Under the pieces are notes generated by a model. That model was not told the origin of the DNA. It saw only the letters and a program-made list of their open reading frames with translations, and searched no databases. From positions 1-37,387 of the forward strand of contig NZ_JACBGN010000045.1 of assembly GCF_013401435.1 (NCBI RefSeq): a stretch of 37,387 bases of DNA, read 5' to 3'. The DNA comes from Streptomyces sp. BR123. Lineage in GTDB: Bacteria > Actinomycetota > Actinomycetes > Streptomycetales > Streptomycetaceae. Of this stretch, positions 1 to 7,420 are shown piece by piece (positions within the stretch are counted from its first letter, which is position 1; each line of letters opens with the position of its first letter). The translations under genes were made by a program, and so were the position numbers.

Positions 1-112
1 CGGGAGGGGTGCCCGTGCGGGGCGCGCTGCCGGGGAAGGGGCGGTCAGGGGGCTCGGAGCGACTTCGGAGGTCACGGTTTCCTCGCAGGGAGCGGGGCGC
101 CGGCCGGCCTCG

Positions 113-1333
113 TCAGCGGAGGCTGAGCGGCAGCGACCGAAGCGAGCGGAATTCGAGGTTCTTGTTCCAGAGCGGCTCGCCCGCCGGCCGGATGGCCGGG
201 AAGCGGTCGAGCAGGGCGACGTAGAACCACTTCAGCTGCAGGGCAGCGATCTGCCGGCCGAGACAGGAGTGCACCCCGAGCCCGAACGACAGGTGCCGGC
301 CGCTGTTGGGTCGGTCGAGGTCGAAGTCGTGCGGCCGCTCGAACGTGGCGGGGTCCCGGTTGGCGGCGCCCAGGAACAGGGCGATGTTCTGTCCTGCCGC
401 GATCCGTACACCGCCCATGTCGACATCCGCGGTCGCGACGCGCCAGGTGAACTGGTTCGAGGCGTTGTGGCGGACGACCTCGTTCGCCGTGTTGTCCACA
501 CAGGCCGGGTCTTCCAGGAAGCGTTCGGCCTGCAGCGGATTGCGGGCGAACGCGAGCATGCCGCTGCTGAGGGAGCCGGGTGTCGTCGGCGCGAACAACG
601 CGATGAACAGCAGAACGAGTTGGTGCACCGTCTGTTCCGGCGTGGTCTCGGTCAGGCCGCCCTGGGCATCTGCCAGGCGGGCGATGACGGTGTGGGGCAG
701 GACCTTTCCCCGTTTGCCGTGGAGGAGTTCGATGGCGTACGTGTGCAGGTCGGTGAGGAGCGCGAGGAGTTGCTCCAATGACACCGGCTGCTCCTGCGGG
801 CCTGACCAGTACGTCATCAGTGTCTCCACGCACGGGATGACGAATCCGAGGTCCTCCTCGGGGACCCCGAAGGCCTGTACGGCGGAGCGTACGGGGAGTT
901 GGGCGGCCAGGACGGGGACGGCGTCGATCTCGCAGGCGCCGGCCGGGACGGAGGCGACCAGATCGGCCGCGGCCTTCCGGATGACCCGGCTGTAGTGCTC
1001 GTGTGCGGCACGCGTGAAGCCTGCGTGGGTGGACCGGCGCAGCACGTCGTGGCGCGGCGGGTCGGTGTACATCATCACGTTCTTGGTGAAGCGGTGGTAG
1101 ATGCTGTCCGGCGGCAGCGGCTGCCCGGAGAACTTCGCCGCCAGCACTTCCTCCATCCGCTCGGCTTTCAGCCGGGGGTCCTTCAGGCCGGCGGCGCAGT
1201 CGGCGTACGTCATGACCGCCCAGGCGTTCAGCCCCGCGCACCAGTGAACGGGTTCCCGCCGGGCAAGGTCGGCGTAGACGGGGTAGGGGTCGTGAACGAT
1301 GGACGGGTCCGCGAGCGGCGACTGGACGGTCAC
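113..1333 (-). CDS. Cytochrome P450, soluble class, atypical I-helix
   Basis: This 406-residue protein has the normal length of a soluble bacterial P450. The heme-binding loop is [10 protein letters not shown], with the proximal cysteine at about residue 357. The K-helix ExxR is EVVR within NEVVRHN. The I-helix reads [13 protein letters not shown] where most P450s have AGxETT: the two threonines are kept, but the acidic residue is replaced by proline. That suggests altered proton delivery or a non-standard reaction (inference). The GTG start at 1333 overlaps the cupin stop as GTGA and has AGGAG about 8 bases upstream, so it is translationally coupled. It is the last gene of the P450-cupin-P450 trio. 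A ferredoxin partner is expected for the family, but none is encoded here. The P450 call is certain; the substrate is unknown. Confidence 0.95.
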   Translation of the reverse strand: MTVQSPLADPSIVHDPYPVYADLARREPVHWCAGLNAWAVMTYADCAAGLKDPRLKAERMEEVLAAKFSGQPLPPDSIYHRFTKNVMMYTDPPRHDVLRRSTHAGFTRAAHEHYSRVIRKAAADLVASVPAGACEIDAVPVLAAQLPVRSAVQAFGVPEEDLGFVIPCVETLMTYWSGPQEQPVSLEQLLALLTDLHTYAIELLHGKRGKVLPHTVIARLADAQGGLTETTPEQTVHQLVLLFIALFAPTTPGSLSSGMLAFARNPLQAERFLEDPACVDNTANEVVRHNASNQFTWRVATADVDMGGVRIAAGQNIALFLGAANRDPATFERPHDFDLDRPNSGRHLSFGLGVHSCLGRQIAALQLKWFYVALLDRFPAIRPAGEPLWNKNLEFRSLRSLPLSLR

Positions 1334-1905
1334 TGGGTCTCCTCGGATTGGTCGCCAAGGGTGCGGGCGGCGGTCGCAGCGGGGATTCCCGGGGGCCCGA
1401 GCACCTCGATCCCGTAGTCGGCAGCCACGGCGCGTACGTGTTCCAGGTCGGGCAGCGCGACATCGGCGGGCGGGATCTCCAACGACGGGGCGGGCCTGGC
1501 CAGGGAGCGTAGGAAGCCGTCGAAACCGCCCGGCTCGGTCACGTGGAGGAACCTCGCCTCCGGTGAGGTGACGCGGAACGTGTGCGGGAGACCGCGAGGG
1601 CCGTAGACGAAGGCTCCGGCTCGTACCGGGAAGGCCTGTCCGGCCACCCAGAAGGTCATGGCCCCGTCCAGGACGTACCACCACTCGTCCTCGCCCAGGT
1701 GCCGGTGCAACGGGGAGCCGCTGCCCGCACGGCCCAGGAACTCGATGACCGTGGCGGCTCCGTTCATTTCGGCGGCGGAGCCTTTGACCGCCGCCAGGAA
1801 GTCGAGGAACCACAGGGCTTCGCCCGCGCCGTGCCGCAACGCGAGCGGAGCGGCGGCAGGGCCTGCGGGGTCCGGTCCGGTGTCCGGCGCCTTGCGCCCA
1901 TTCAT
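1330..1905 (-). CDS. Cupin-domain protein (quercetinase-like)
   Basis: This 191-residue protein has a single clear cupin core. Motif 1 includes [17 protein letters not shown], giving His67, His69 and Glu74 as likely metal ligands. Motif 2 is [14 protein letters not shown], giving His108 as the fourth ligand. All ligands of a metal-binding cupin are present, so an enzyme (dioxygenase, isomerase or cyclase type) is more likely than a structural protein, but the reaction cannot be read from sequence. The ATG at 1905 overlaps the upstream P450 stop as ATGA, and the stop overlaps the downstream P450 start as GTGA. The three genes are therefore almost certainly one operon acting in one pathway. Confidence 0.88.
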   Translation of the reverse strand: MNGRKAPDTGPDPAGPAAAPLALRHGAGEALWFLDFLAAVKGSAAEMNGAATVIEFLGRAGSGSPLHRHLGEDEWWYVLDGAMTFWVAGQAFPVRAGAFVYGPRGLPHTFRVTSPEARFLHVTEPGGFDGFLRSLARPAPSLEIPPADVALPDLEHVRAVAADYGIEVLGPPGIPAATAARTLGDQSEETQ

Positions 1906-3404
1906 CGCACGACCAGCCTGACCGGCACGGCCGACGGAACCACGGAAATGGTCGAATGGAAGTGCACTTGGACGTTTTCGACGGGAACGATGTCGAAATT
2001 CTTGAGGATCGCTGCAATCAGCACCGCGCACTGCTGCTCGGCCAGCCGGTTTCCCACGCAGTGACGTGGGCCCGCACCGAACGGGAGAAAGCTGTTGAGG
2101 GTGTCTGATCCTGCGTCGAAGCGGTCTGGGTCGAATCGATCCGCCTCGTGGAAGACATCGGGATTGCGCCCCACTTCGTTCTTCATCCACATGATGGACG
2201 TGCCCGGTGGAATACTCATTCCGTGTTCCTCCACCGCCCGCTCCGTGCTGAACTTCGCGCTGAACGGTACGGGCGGGAACAATCGCAGCGTCTCGTGGAC
2301 GATGCTCCGGATGTACGGCTGGGCGTCTTCTCCCGCCGCCGCCGACTTCCGCGCCTTCTCCTGAACGTGCGGATCCAAGGAGAGCATGACCAGCGCCTGC
2401 GACAGGACGTAGGACATGGGGTCGGCGCCGCCGAGGACGAGGGACATCATCTCCTCGACCCGGTCCTTGGCGGACCACGGTGCGCGGCTCACCCGGTCGA
2501 GGGGGTCGTCGGGCCGCCCGTGCGCCGGGCAGCCCGCCGGGACGCGCAGCGCCCGTCGGTGCAGAGCCGCCCCGAGGACGGCCGCGACCTCCCGGTAGGC
2601 GGCCCTGACGCGCCGCCGCCGCCTGGGGAAGATCCACCGGACGAAGAACGGATGGAAGGCCCGGAAGCTGACCTCCTCCTCTACGGCGGCGAGCGCGCGG
2701 TGGTAGCGGGGCAGGTCCGCCGGTTCCTCCCAGTCCTCACCGCAAAGGAACTCGCTGAGGCAGTTCACGCTCCAGTCGCGCAAGTCCGCCTGGAGGCCGT
2801 CGTACCGCTCACCGGCGCCCTTCCACTTCTCCACGTACCGGATCGAGACGCCCTTCAGCACGTCCGACCGCTGCGTGACGCTCCGCGTCGTCAGGGCGGG
2901 GGACAGCACCCTGCGGTGGGACCGGTGGAGGGAGCCACCTGCCATCCCCATGAGGCTGCGGGAGAGCACGGTCCCGTCGGCGCGGCGCAGCGAGTCCAGC
3001 TCCTTGCGGTGCAGGTTGGGCGAAACGTACGAGAGCGACACCAAGGGTGCGGTTCCCCAGGGCAGGTGGAGACGTACGACGGGCCCGTACGTGGCGTGCA
3101 GGGCATGAAGGGCCTCGTGCCGGCCGCCGTGCCCGTGGGCGAGCAGATCACCGAGATTTCCGAGGAAGAAGGAGGGCTTCGGACCCGGCAGGTGGCGCCG
3201 GGAGCGGAACTCACGGAGTCGCCGCGTGACGATGACGAGCAACAGTCCGAAGACGGCCGCGGTACCGGCGAGTATGAGAGGGCTGGACCGGTTGGCGCCA
3301 GCCCATAAACCGAGTGCGACCGCGAGGATGGAGACAGCCGATCCGGCCGCGTAGACGAAGCGATAGAAACTCAGCAGACTGCGTGCGTCGTCGGGCCTGT
3401 TCAT
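1902..3404 (-). CDS. Membrane-anchored cytochrome P450
   Basis: This 500-residue P450 starts with two hydrophobic segments (about residues 14-35 and 41-60), then a basic stretch and a proline-rich hinge, LPGPKP, at 72-77. That layout is typical of eukaryotic microsomal P450s and uncommon in bacteria. The P450 core is complete: ExxR as ETLR in HETLRLF, a PERF-like FDPDRF, and the heme loop [10 protein letters not shown] with cysteine at about 449. The I-helix reads [10 protein letters not shown] where AGxDTT is usual, so the acid is kept but the oxygen-activating threonine is replaced by proline. P450s without this threonine include rearranging types such as allene oxide and thromboxane synthases (family knowledge); a similar role here is inference. 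The ATG at 3404 is the first start after the leader and has GAGGGG about 10 bases upstream. It is first gene of the trio. Confidence 0.93.
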   Translation of the reverse strand: MNRPDDARSLLSFYRFVYAAGSAVSILAVALGLWAGANRSSPLILAGTAAVFGLLLVIVTRRLREFRSRRHLPGPKPSFFLGNLGDLLAHGHGGRHEALHALHATYGPVVRLHLPWGTAPLVSLSYVSPNLHRKELDSLRRADGTVLSRSLMGMAGGSLHRSHRRVLSPALTTRSVTQRSDVLKGVSIRYVEKWKGAGERYDGLQADLRDWSVNCLSEFLCGEDWEEPADLPRYHRALAAVEEEVSFRAFHPFFVRWIFPRRRRRVRAAYREVAAVLGAALHRRALRVPAGCPAHGRPDDPLDRVSRAPWSAKDRVEEMMSLVLGGADPMSYVLSQALVMLSLDPHVQEKARKSAAAGEDAQPYIRSIVHETLRLFPPVPFSAKFSTERAVEEHGMSIPPGTSIMWMKNEVGRNPDVFHEADRFDPDRFDAGSDTLNSFLPFGAGPRHCVGNRLAEQQCAVLIAAILKNFDIVPVENVQVHFHSTISVVPSAVPVRLVVR

Positions 3405-3449
3405 AGGCGGTAAACCCCTCGACTGATTAGGGGATTGCGATGCGCAGCA

Positions 3450-3479
3450 AGGGTATGGAGCGGATTCCCGGCAGCACAA
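3450..3479 (-). promoter_or_regulatory. Possible promoter of the P450-cupin-P450 operon
   Basis: On the minus strand, TTGTGC (3474-3479) is followed after 18 bases by TACCCT (3450-3455). This is a loose match to a vegetative -35/-10 pair about 45 bases upstream of the first P450 start. Similar matches occur by chance, so this is only a suggestion. Confidence 0.25.
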
Positions 3480-4023
3480 TGAGCGTCCGGGCGGATGGCC
3501 GGTTTGCACGAATCCCCTGGAATATGCCGGGTGCAAGAGGTGTGGGGAGCAGGGCTGGTCCGGCATCCCCGGCCCACGCTCCGCAGCGTTTCGCCCACCG
3601 CGGGGGTTCGGCCCGAATGGCCCGTTTCTTGCGCGAGGGTGCGGTTCTGGGTCGCCTGCCCGGATGTCGGCGCGCGGCGCTCACACCACCGTCGAACCCG
3701 CCGACACCCGGCAGCTCACCGCACGCAGGTTCCCCCGGCACCCGTCCGTGCCGCACCGGCGCGAACGGAAGCGTCGGCGCCCGCACGCAGCTGACCATTG
3801 CGAAGTGCAAGGGCCGGGGACGGCTGCAACAGGACCGGGGCGTCCCTCCGGCAGCCCTCGGCCGAGCGCCACCCCGGCATCGGCCACGGCCACCGAGGGC
3901 CCGCCCGCCCAGAGCGGCCCGTACGGCGCACGCAGTGGCGGCGAGCGCGTCCGTGTCGATCACGTCCATCCGGTGCGCGGCGGTTCGCGGCGCGCACCCG
4001 TGCACGCCGCGCCGGAGCCGGCC

Positions 4024-4196
4024 GCACCACGGCTGCACATCGCGGCCTGCCTTGCCCCGCAGAGCCGCAGCACGCAGGAACTCGCCGTCCTCCTCGGCCT
4101 GGCGCCATCGGTGGTCTCCCGCCACCTTCAGCAGACGACGCGGGTGGGTACGAGGTCGGGCTGCACCGCGTCGCGCTGGCACATCCGCCGCAGTGA
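4024..4196 (+). pseudogene. Remnant of an ArsR-family regulator
   Basis: Between the P450 operon and the AI-2E gene (3405-4218) no intact gene is visible. Around 4060-4125 one forward frame reads RSTQELAVLLGLAPSVVSRH, a close match to the helix-turn-helix of ArsR-type repressors. Just downstream, a second frame reads DAGGYEVGLHRVALAHP and stops at 4196. This resembles the wing and tail that should follow. The two parts are out of frame, and no good start or upstream domain is seen, so this looks like a frameshifted relic. The rest of 3405-4218 holds no recognisable coding sequence. Confidence 0.5.
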
Positions 4197-4218
4197 GCCG
4201 GCACGCCGGCCAGGCCGG

Positions 4219-5514
4219 CTACTCGGGGTCCGATGGCTGTGCCGGGGGCTGCTCCGGCTGCTCGGCCGGTTCCTCGCCGGCAGGCGGCGCCGCTGTCGGC
4301 TCTCCGGCCGTGTCGTCACCTGCCTGGGCGTGGAGATGGCCGATCACCGTGTTGGCGACGGCGATCACCGGGACGGCCACGACCGCCCCGCCGATACCGG
4401 CGATCAGCCCGCCGGCGGAGACGGCCAGGACCACACCGAGAGGGTGGATCCGGACGGCCCGGCCCAGGATGAAGGGCTGCAGTATGTGGCCCTCGATCTG
4501 CTGTACGGCGAGTACGACCAGCAGGGTCATGATCGCGGTGAACAGTCCCTGCGTGACCAGCGCGACGATGACGGCGAGGGCACCGGAGGCAATGGCGCCG
4601 ACCAGGGGCACGAACGAGGCCAGGAAGATCACCACGCCGATGGGGACGGCGAGGGGTACGCCCAGGAAGTAGATGCCCACGCCGATGAACACGGCGTCGA
4701 TCATGGCGACGATCATCGTCCCGCGGACGTAGGCGGTCAGTGTGCGCCACGCCGGCGGGCCGGCGCCGGCCACTGCCGGGCGGGCGGCAGCCGGCACGAG
4801 CTTCAGCGTCCACTCCCAGATGCGTTTGCCGTCGTACAGCAGGAAGAGGGTGGCGAACATCGTGAGGAGGACACCGGTGATCACCTCCACCAGGACGGTC
4901 ACCCCTTGGAGACCAGTTGAGGCGATCTTGCCTGTGCTGGTGCCGATGGCGTCGCTCAGCCGCGCTGCGATGTCGTTGATCTGCTGCTCGGTCACGTGGA
5001 GGGGGCTGTTGAGGAGCCAGCGCTTCAGCTCGTCGATGCCCTCTTGGAGACGGCCGGACAGGTTGTCCAGGTTGTCGAGCACCTGCCACACGACGAACCA
5101 GCCGGCCAAGCCGAGTGCGACGAACCCGCAGACCGCCGTGACAGCGGTCGCGAGCCCCCGCGACAGACCGGTGCGCTGCAGCCGGGCGACCGTCGGCTGG
5201 AGCAGCGCGGTGACCAGTAGTGATGCCGCGAAGGCGAGGGCGACCAGCCGGACGGAACCGATCAACCACATCACGATCCACAGCGCGGCGGCCACGACCA
5301 CCAACCGCCAGCTCGCTTCAGCCGCGACTCGCAGACCCCAGGGCACCGCCTGAACGGGATCGGGGGGACGGGCACGGGTCCGGCGGGCCGACGCTGCCCG
5401 TGCCCGCTCGGCTTCCGCCCCTACATCGTGGCGGGCCTCCGCCTGCGCGCGGCGCTCTCTGAGCGTGGCGGCGCTGCGTTTCGCGCGGTCGGCCCATGCC
5501 CGGCTTCCTGGCAT
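4219..5514 (-). CDS. AI-2E family transporter (membrane protein)
   Basis: This 431-residue protein has an N-terminal charged cytoplasmic stretch (about 1-60), then several hydrophobic helices. The order of two helices, a soluble amphipathic middle region (around LDNLDNLSGRLQEGIDELKR) and a C-terminal helix bundle is that of the AI-2E/PerM family. Typical C-terminal sequences include GVPLAVPIGV, FVPLVGAI and VQQIEGHILQPFILG. Family members export small molecules or ions, including autoinducer-2 and Na+ in studied cases; the substrate here is unknown. The C-terminal tail is rich in Pro, Glu and Ala. The ATG at 5514 has a strong AGGAGG 7 bases upstream. The gene stands alone and diverges from the anti-sigma gene. 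Confidence 0.9.
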   Translation of the reverse strand: MPGSRAWADRAKRSAATLRERRAQAEARHDVGAEAERARAASARRTRARPPDPVQAVPWGLRVAAEASWRLVVVAAALWIVMWLIGSVRLVALAFAASLLVTALLQPTVARLQRTGLSRGLATAVTAVCGFVALGLAGWFVVWQVLDNLDNLSGRLQEGIDELKRWLLNSPLHVTEQQINDIAARLSDAIGTSTGKIASTGLQGVTVLVEVITGVLLTMFATLFLLYDGKRIWEWTLKLVPAAARPAVAGAGPPAWRTLTAYVRGTMIVAMIDAVFIGVGIYFLGVPLAVPIGVVIFLASFVPLVGAIASGALAVIVALVTQGLFTAIMTLLVVLAVQQIEGHILQPFILGRAVRIHPLGVVLAVSAGGLIAGIGGAVVAVPVIAVANTVIGHLHAQAGDDTAGEPTAAPPAGEEPAEQPEQPPAQPSDPE

Positions 5515-5827
5515 ACCGAACCTCCTCCTCGCTCGCTTGTCCGTCTGCCCCCGCTGCGAGCGGTCAGGCACGTGGAGCCCTTCCGATCTGGGGGGGCAGG
5601 GCGTCCGCACATCTTTCGCCGTCCTCGACGACGGCAGCGTTGTCCGCTGGGGCGCCATCGCCGTCGCCCAGCTCGGCAGCAGCAGCGGCAGCGGCAGCGG
5701 CAGCGGCAGCGGCAGCACGAACGCTTCCGGACAGCGAGGCCCGCATCCGGCAGTCGAAGGCATGCCGGTCCGGCGCGGGGGCAGGCGCAATGACCGAGAG
5801 GACAAGGCGAGCAGCTGAGGAGGGGCA
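5515..5827. other. Divergent intergenic region, no gene
   Basis: This stretch separates the AI-2E gene (minus) from the anti-sigma-type gene (plus) and should hold both promoters. No convincing -35/-10 pair was recognised. The only distinct element is the hexanucleotide repeat listed separately. Confidence 0.4.
5675..5717. repeat. GGCAGC hexanucleotide microsatellite
   Basis: Near-perfect tandem copies of GGCAGC (about six, with one interrupted by an extra CAG) lie in the noncoding space between two divergent genes. Such tracts can change length by slippage. Any effect on promoter spacing is speculative. Confidence 0.85.
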
Positions 5828-6235
5828 GTGCGACACCCCCCGCGCCGGCACTGCGAATGCGTTGGAAGCACCTCCGCGGGCCGGGCTCGCGAGGAGGTCC
5901 TGCGCTTCATCGGCGATGCCCTGGCCAGCGGACACCCGGTGACGCCGGACATGCGGGACGCGGTGCTCCTCGTCGCCAGCGAGTTGGTGACCAACGCCGT
6001 ACGCCACACCGATGGTCCCTGCTGCCTCGACGTGTCCTGGGCCGGGGACGGCATCGACGTCGATGTCACCGACTCCAGCCCCCAACCGCCCCGCTTGCGC
6101 ACGGCGGACCCCGCGGGGGCCACGGGCGGGTACGGCTGGCCGCTGGTGCGCCGCCTGGCCTCCGAGGTGGACGTTCACCTCACGAGCGGGAGCGGGAAGA
6201 CCATCCACGCTCATGTCCCGGGGGTCGCCCCTTGA
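5828..6235 (+). CDS. ATP-binding anti-sigma-factor-type kinase (HATPase_c_2)
   Basis: This 135-residue protein is a stand-alone GHKL ATPase domain of the RsbW/SpoIIAB class. The N-box is ELVTNAVRH (52-60), a D-box equivalent is DVTDSSP (79-85), and the G-box is TGGYGWPLV (99-107). Proteins of this type bind sigma factors or phosphorylate anti-sigma-factor antagonists; Streptomyces encode many, and the partner is usually not adjacent. No STAS-domain or sigma gene lies next to it here, but a SpoIIE/PP2C phosphatase is encoded at 34331-35509 and could belong to the same type of network (inference). The GTG at 5828 has GAGGAGGGG just upstream. Confidence 0.9.
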   Translation: MRHPPRRHCECVGSTSAGRAREEVLRFIGDALASGHPVTPDMRDAVLLVASELVTNAVRHTDGPCCLDVSWAGDGIDVDVTDSSPQPPRLRTADPAGATGGYGWPLVRRLASEVDVHLTSGSGKTIHAHVPGVAP

Positions 6236-6445
6236 GGCCGGGTGGCGCCGACGGAACACTTCTTTCCCCTCGGCGGCCGAGCCGGGGCCGGCCCGCCTCG
6301 TGTCGCGGTCGTCCTCGGCGCACGCCGGCCTGCACCGCAGAGGATGTCGGACGGCCGTGCGACGAAGTGGCCGACCTCGACCTTGCCGACGGCCGGCCGG
6401 TCTCGACCGAGTCCCCCGACTGGCCACCGGAGCCGCCTCACTTGA

Positions 6446-7417
6446 TCAGGGCAGGGTCCATATCTGCGTCGTCATCAGGTAGAAGACGGCAGCCCAGACC
6501 ACCGTGGCCGCGGCGACGATCCCGAGGCCGATGCGGTTGTTCTTCGACGGCGGTTCGTCCGGGGGCGGTCGCAGCCACCGCTTGAGCAACGGGTTCACGT
6601 AGTAGGGCATGGTGAGGAAGGTCATGAGCAAGCTGGAGAGCAGGTTTCCGACCAGCATCCCGAGCCAGAACGGCATGTGCAGTGGCGACAGGGCGAGCGT
6701 CAGGAACACGACGGTCGGGTACAGGCCGACCCAGACGGCGATGGCGGTCTTCGTCTCGGAGGGCGCCGGCGCCGCTGTGCCGTTCTCCTCGAAGGCGAAC
6801 CAGCTGCCGAACGAGTTGTCGATCGTGGTCAGCTTGAAGTCGCTGAATTCCTGGCCCTCGGCCAGGACTTCCCGCCGCTTGGCCGAGGTCAGCCAGGCGT
6901 CGAGGTGCGCGGCGCTGTCGAAGCGGTACAGGGTGGTCCATTCGTCCTGAAGCCCGTCGATCGGCCGGAATATCTCGGTCCCGCGGAAGCCTGCGAATTT
7001 GCTCTCCTCTTCACTCATGCGGCGTTGCCACGCGAGGAAGCCGTCCACGCGGTCCGGTCGGACCCGGTGGCTGATCACCACCGTCACCAGCGGATCAGGG
7101 GCTTTGGTGTGGCCGCTGAGGACCCGCTGCGTTCCCGGGCCGTCGAGATAGGTGTCGCCGACCTGCAGGAGCCGCTGCCTGGTCGCGCTGTTGATCCACG
7201 CCTGGAGGTGGGGTATCGAGTCGAACCGGTAGACGACGACCCATTCGGGTTGCAGGGGTGTCGGCCGGGAGACCTCGACGCCGAGGTACCCGGGGTAGCC
7301 GGCCGCCGCGGCGTTGACCTCGTCCTGCCAGGTCTCGTATTCACGCTCCCGGCCGGGCAGGACCTTCTGGCCGATGATGGCCGTCGCCACGGCGTCTTCG
7401 TGCCTGTCGGTGTCCAT
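6446..7417 (-). CDS. Tandem ABM-domain membrane protein
   Basis: This 323-residue protein has two ferredoxin-like ABM (antibiotic biosynthesis monooxygenase) domains. Each shows the typical YRFDS tract: VVVYRFDSIPHLQAW at about 60-75 and TTLYRFDSAAHLDAW at about 160-175. Three C-terminal hydrophobic helices follow (from about 220). This double-ABM plus membrane layout is a known but uncharacterised family. ABM domains can act as cofactor-free monooxygenases or heme-degrading enzymes, but no function is shown for this form. The gene starts 3 bases after the molybdenum hydroxylase stop, so it is very likely the last gene of that operon. A role on the same substrate, at the membrane, is inference. 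Confidence 0.85.
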   Translation of the reverse strand: MDTDRHEDAVATAIIGQKVLPGREREYETWQDEVNAAAAGYPGYLGVEVSRPTPLQPEWVVVYRFDSIPHLQAWINSATRQRLLQVGDTYLDGPGTQRVLSGHTKAPDPLVTVVISHRVRPDRVDGFLAWQRRMSEEESKFAGFRGTEIFRPIDGLQDEWTTLYRFDSAAHLDAWLTSAKRREVLAEGQEFSDFKLTTIDNSFGSWFAFEENGTAAPAPSETKTAIAVWVGLYPTVVFLTLALSPLHMPFWLGMLVGNLLSSLLMTFLTMPYYVNPLLKRWLRPPPDEPPSKNNRIGLGIVAAATVVWAAVFYLMTTQIWTLP

Positions 7418-7420
7418 GGC

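Noticed and set aside
113..3404. A RiPP cluster with a short precursor next to the P450s
   Set aside because: No short open frame with a leader or a repeated aromatic core was seen next to the trio.
3440..4920. Long forward frames between the P450 operon and the AI-2E gene
   Set aside because: They run antisense into the AI-2E gene and are Arg/Pro-rich; only the short ArsR-like segment is recognisable.
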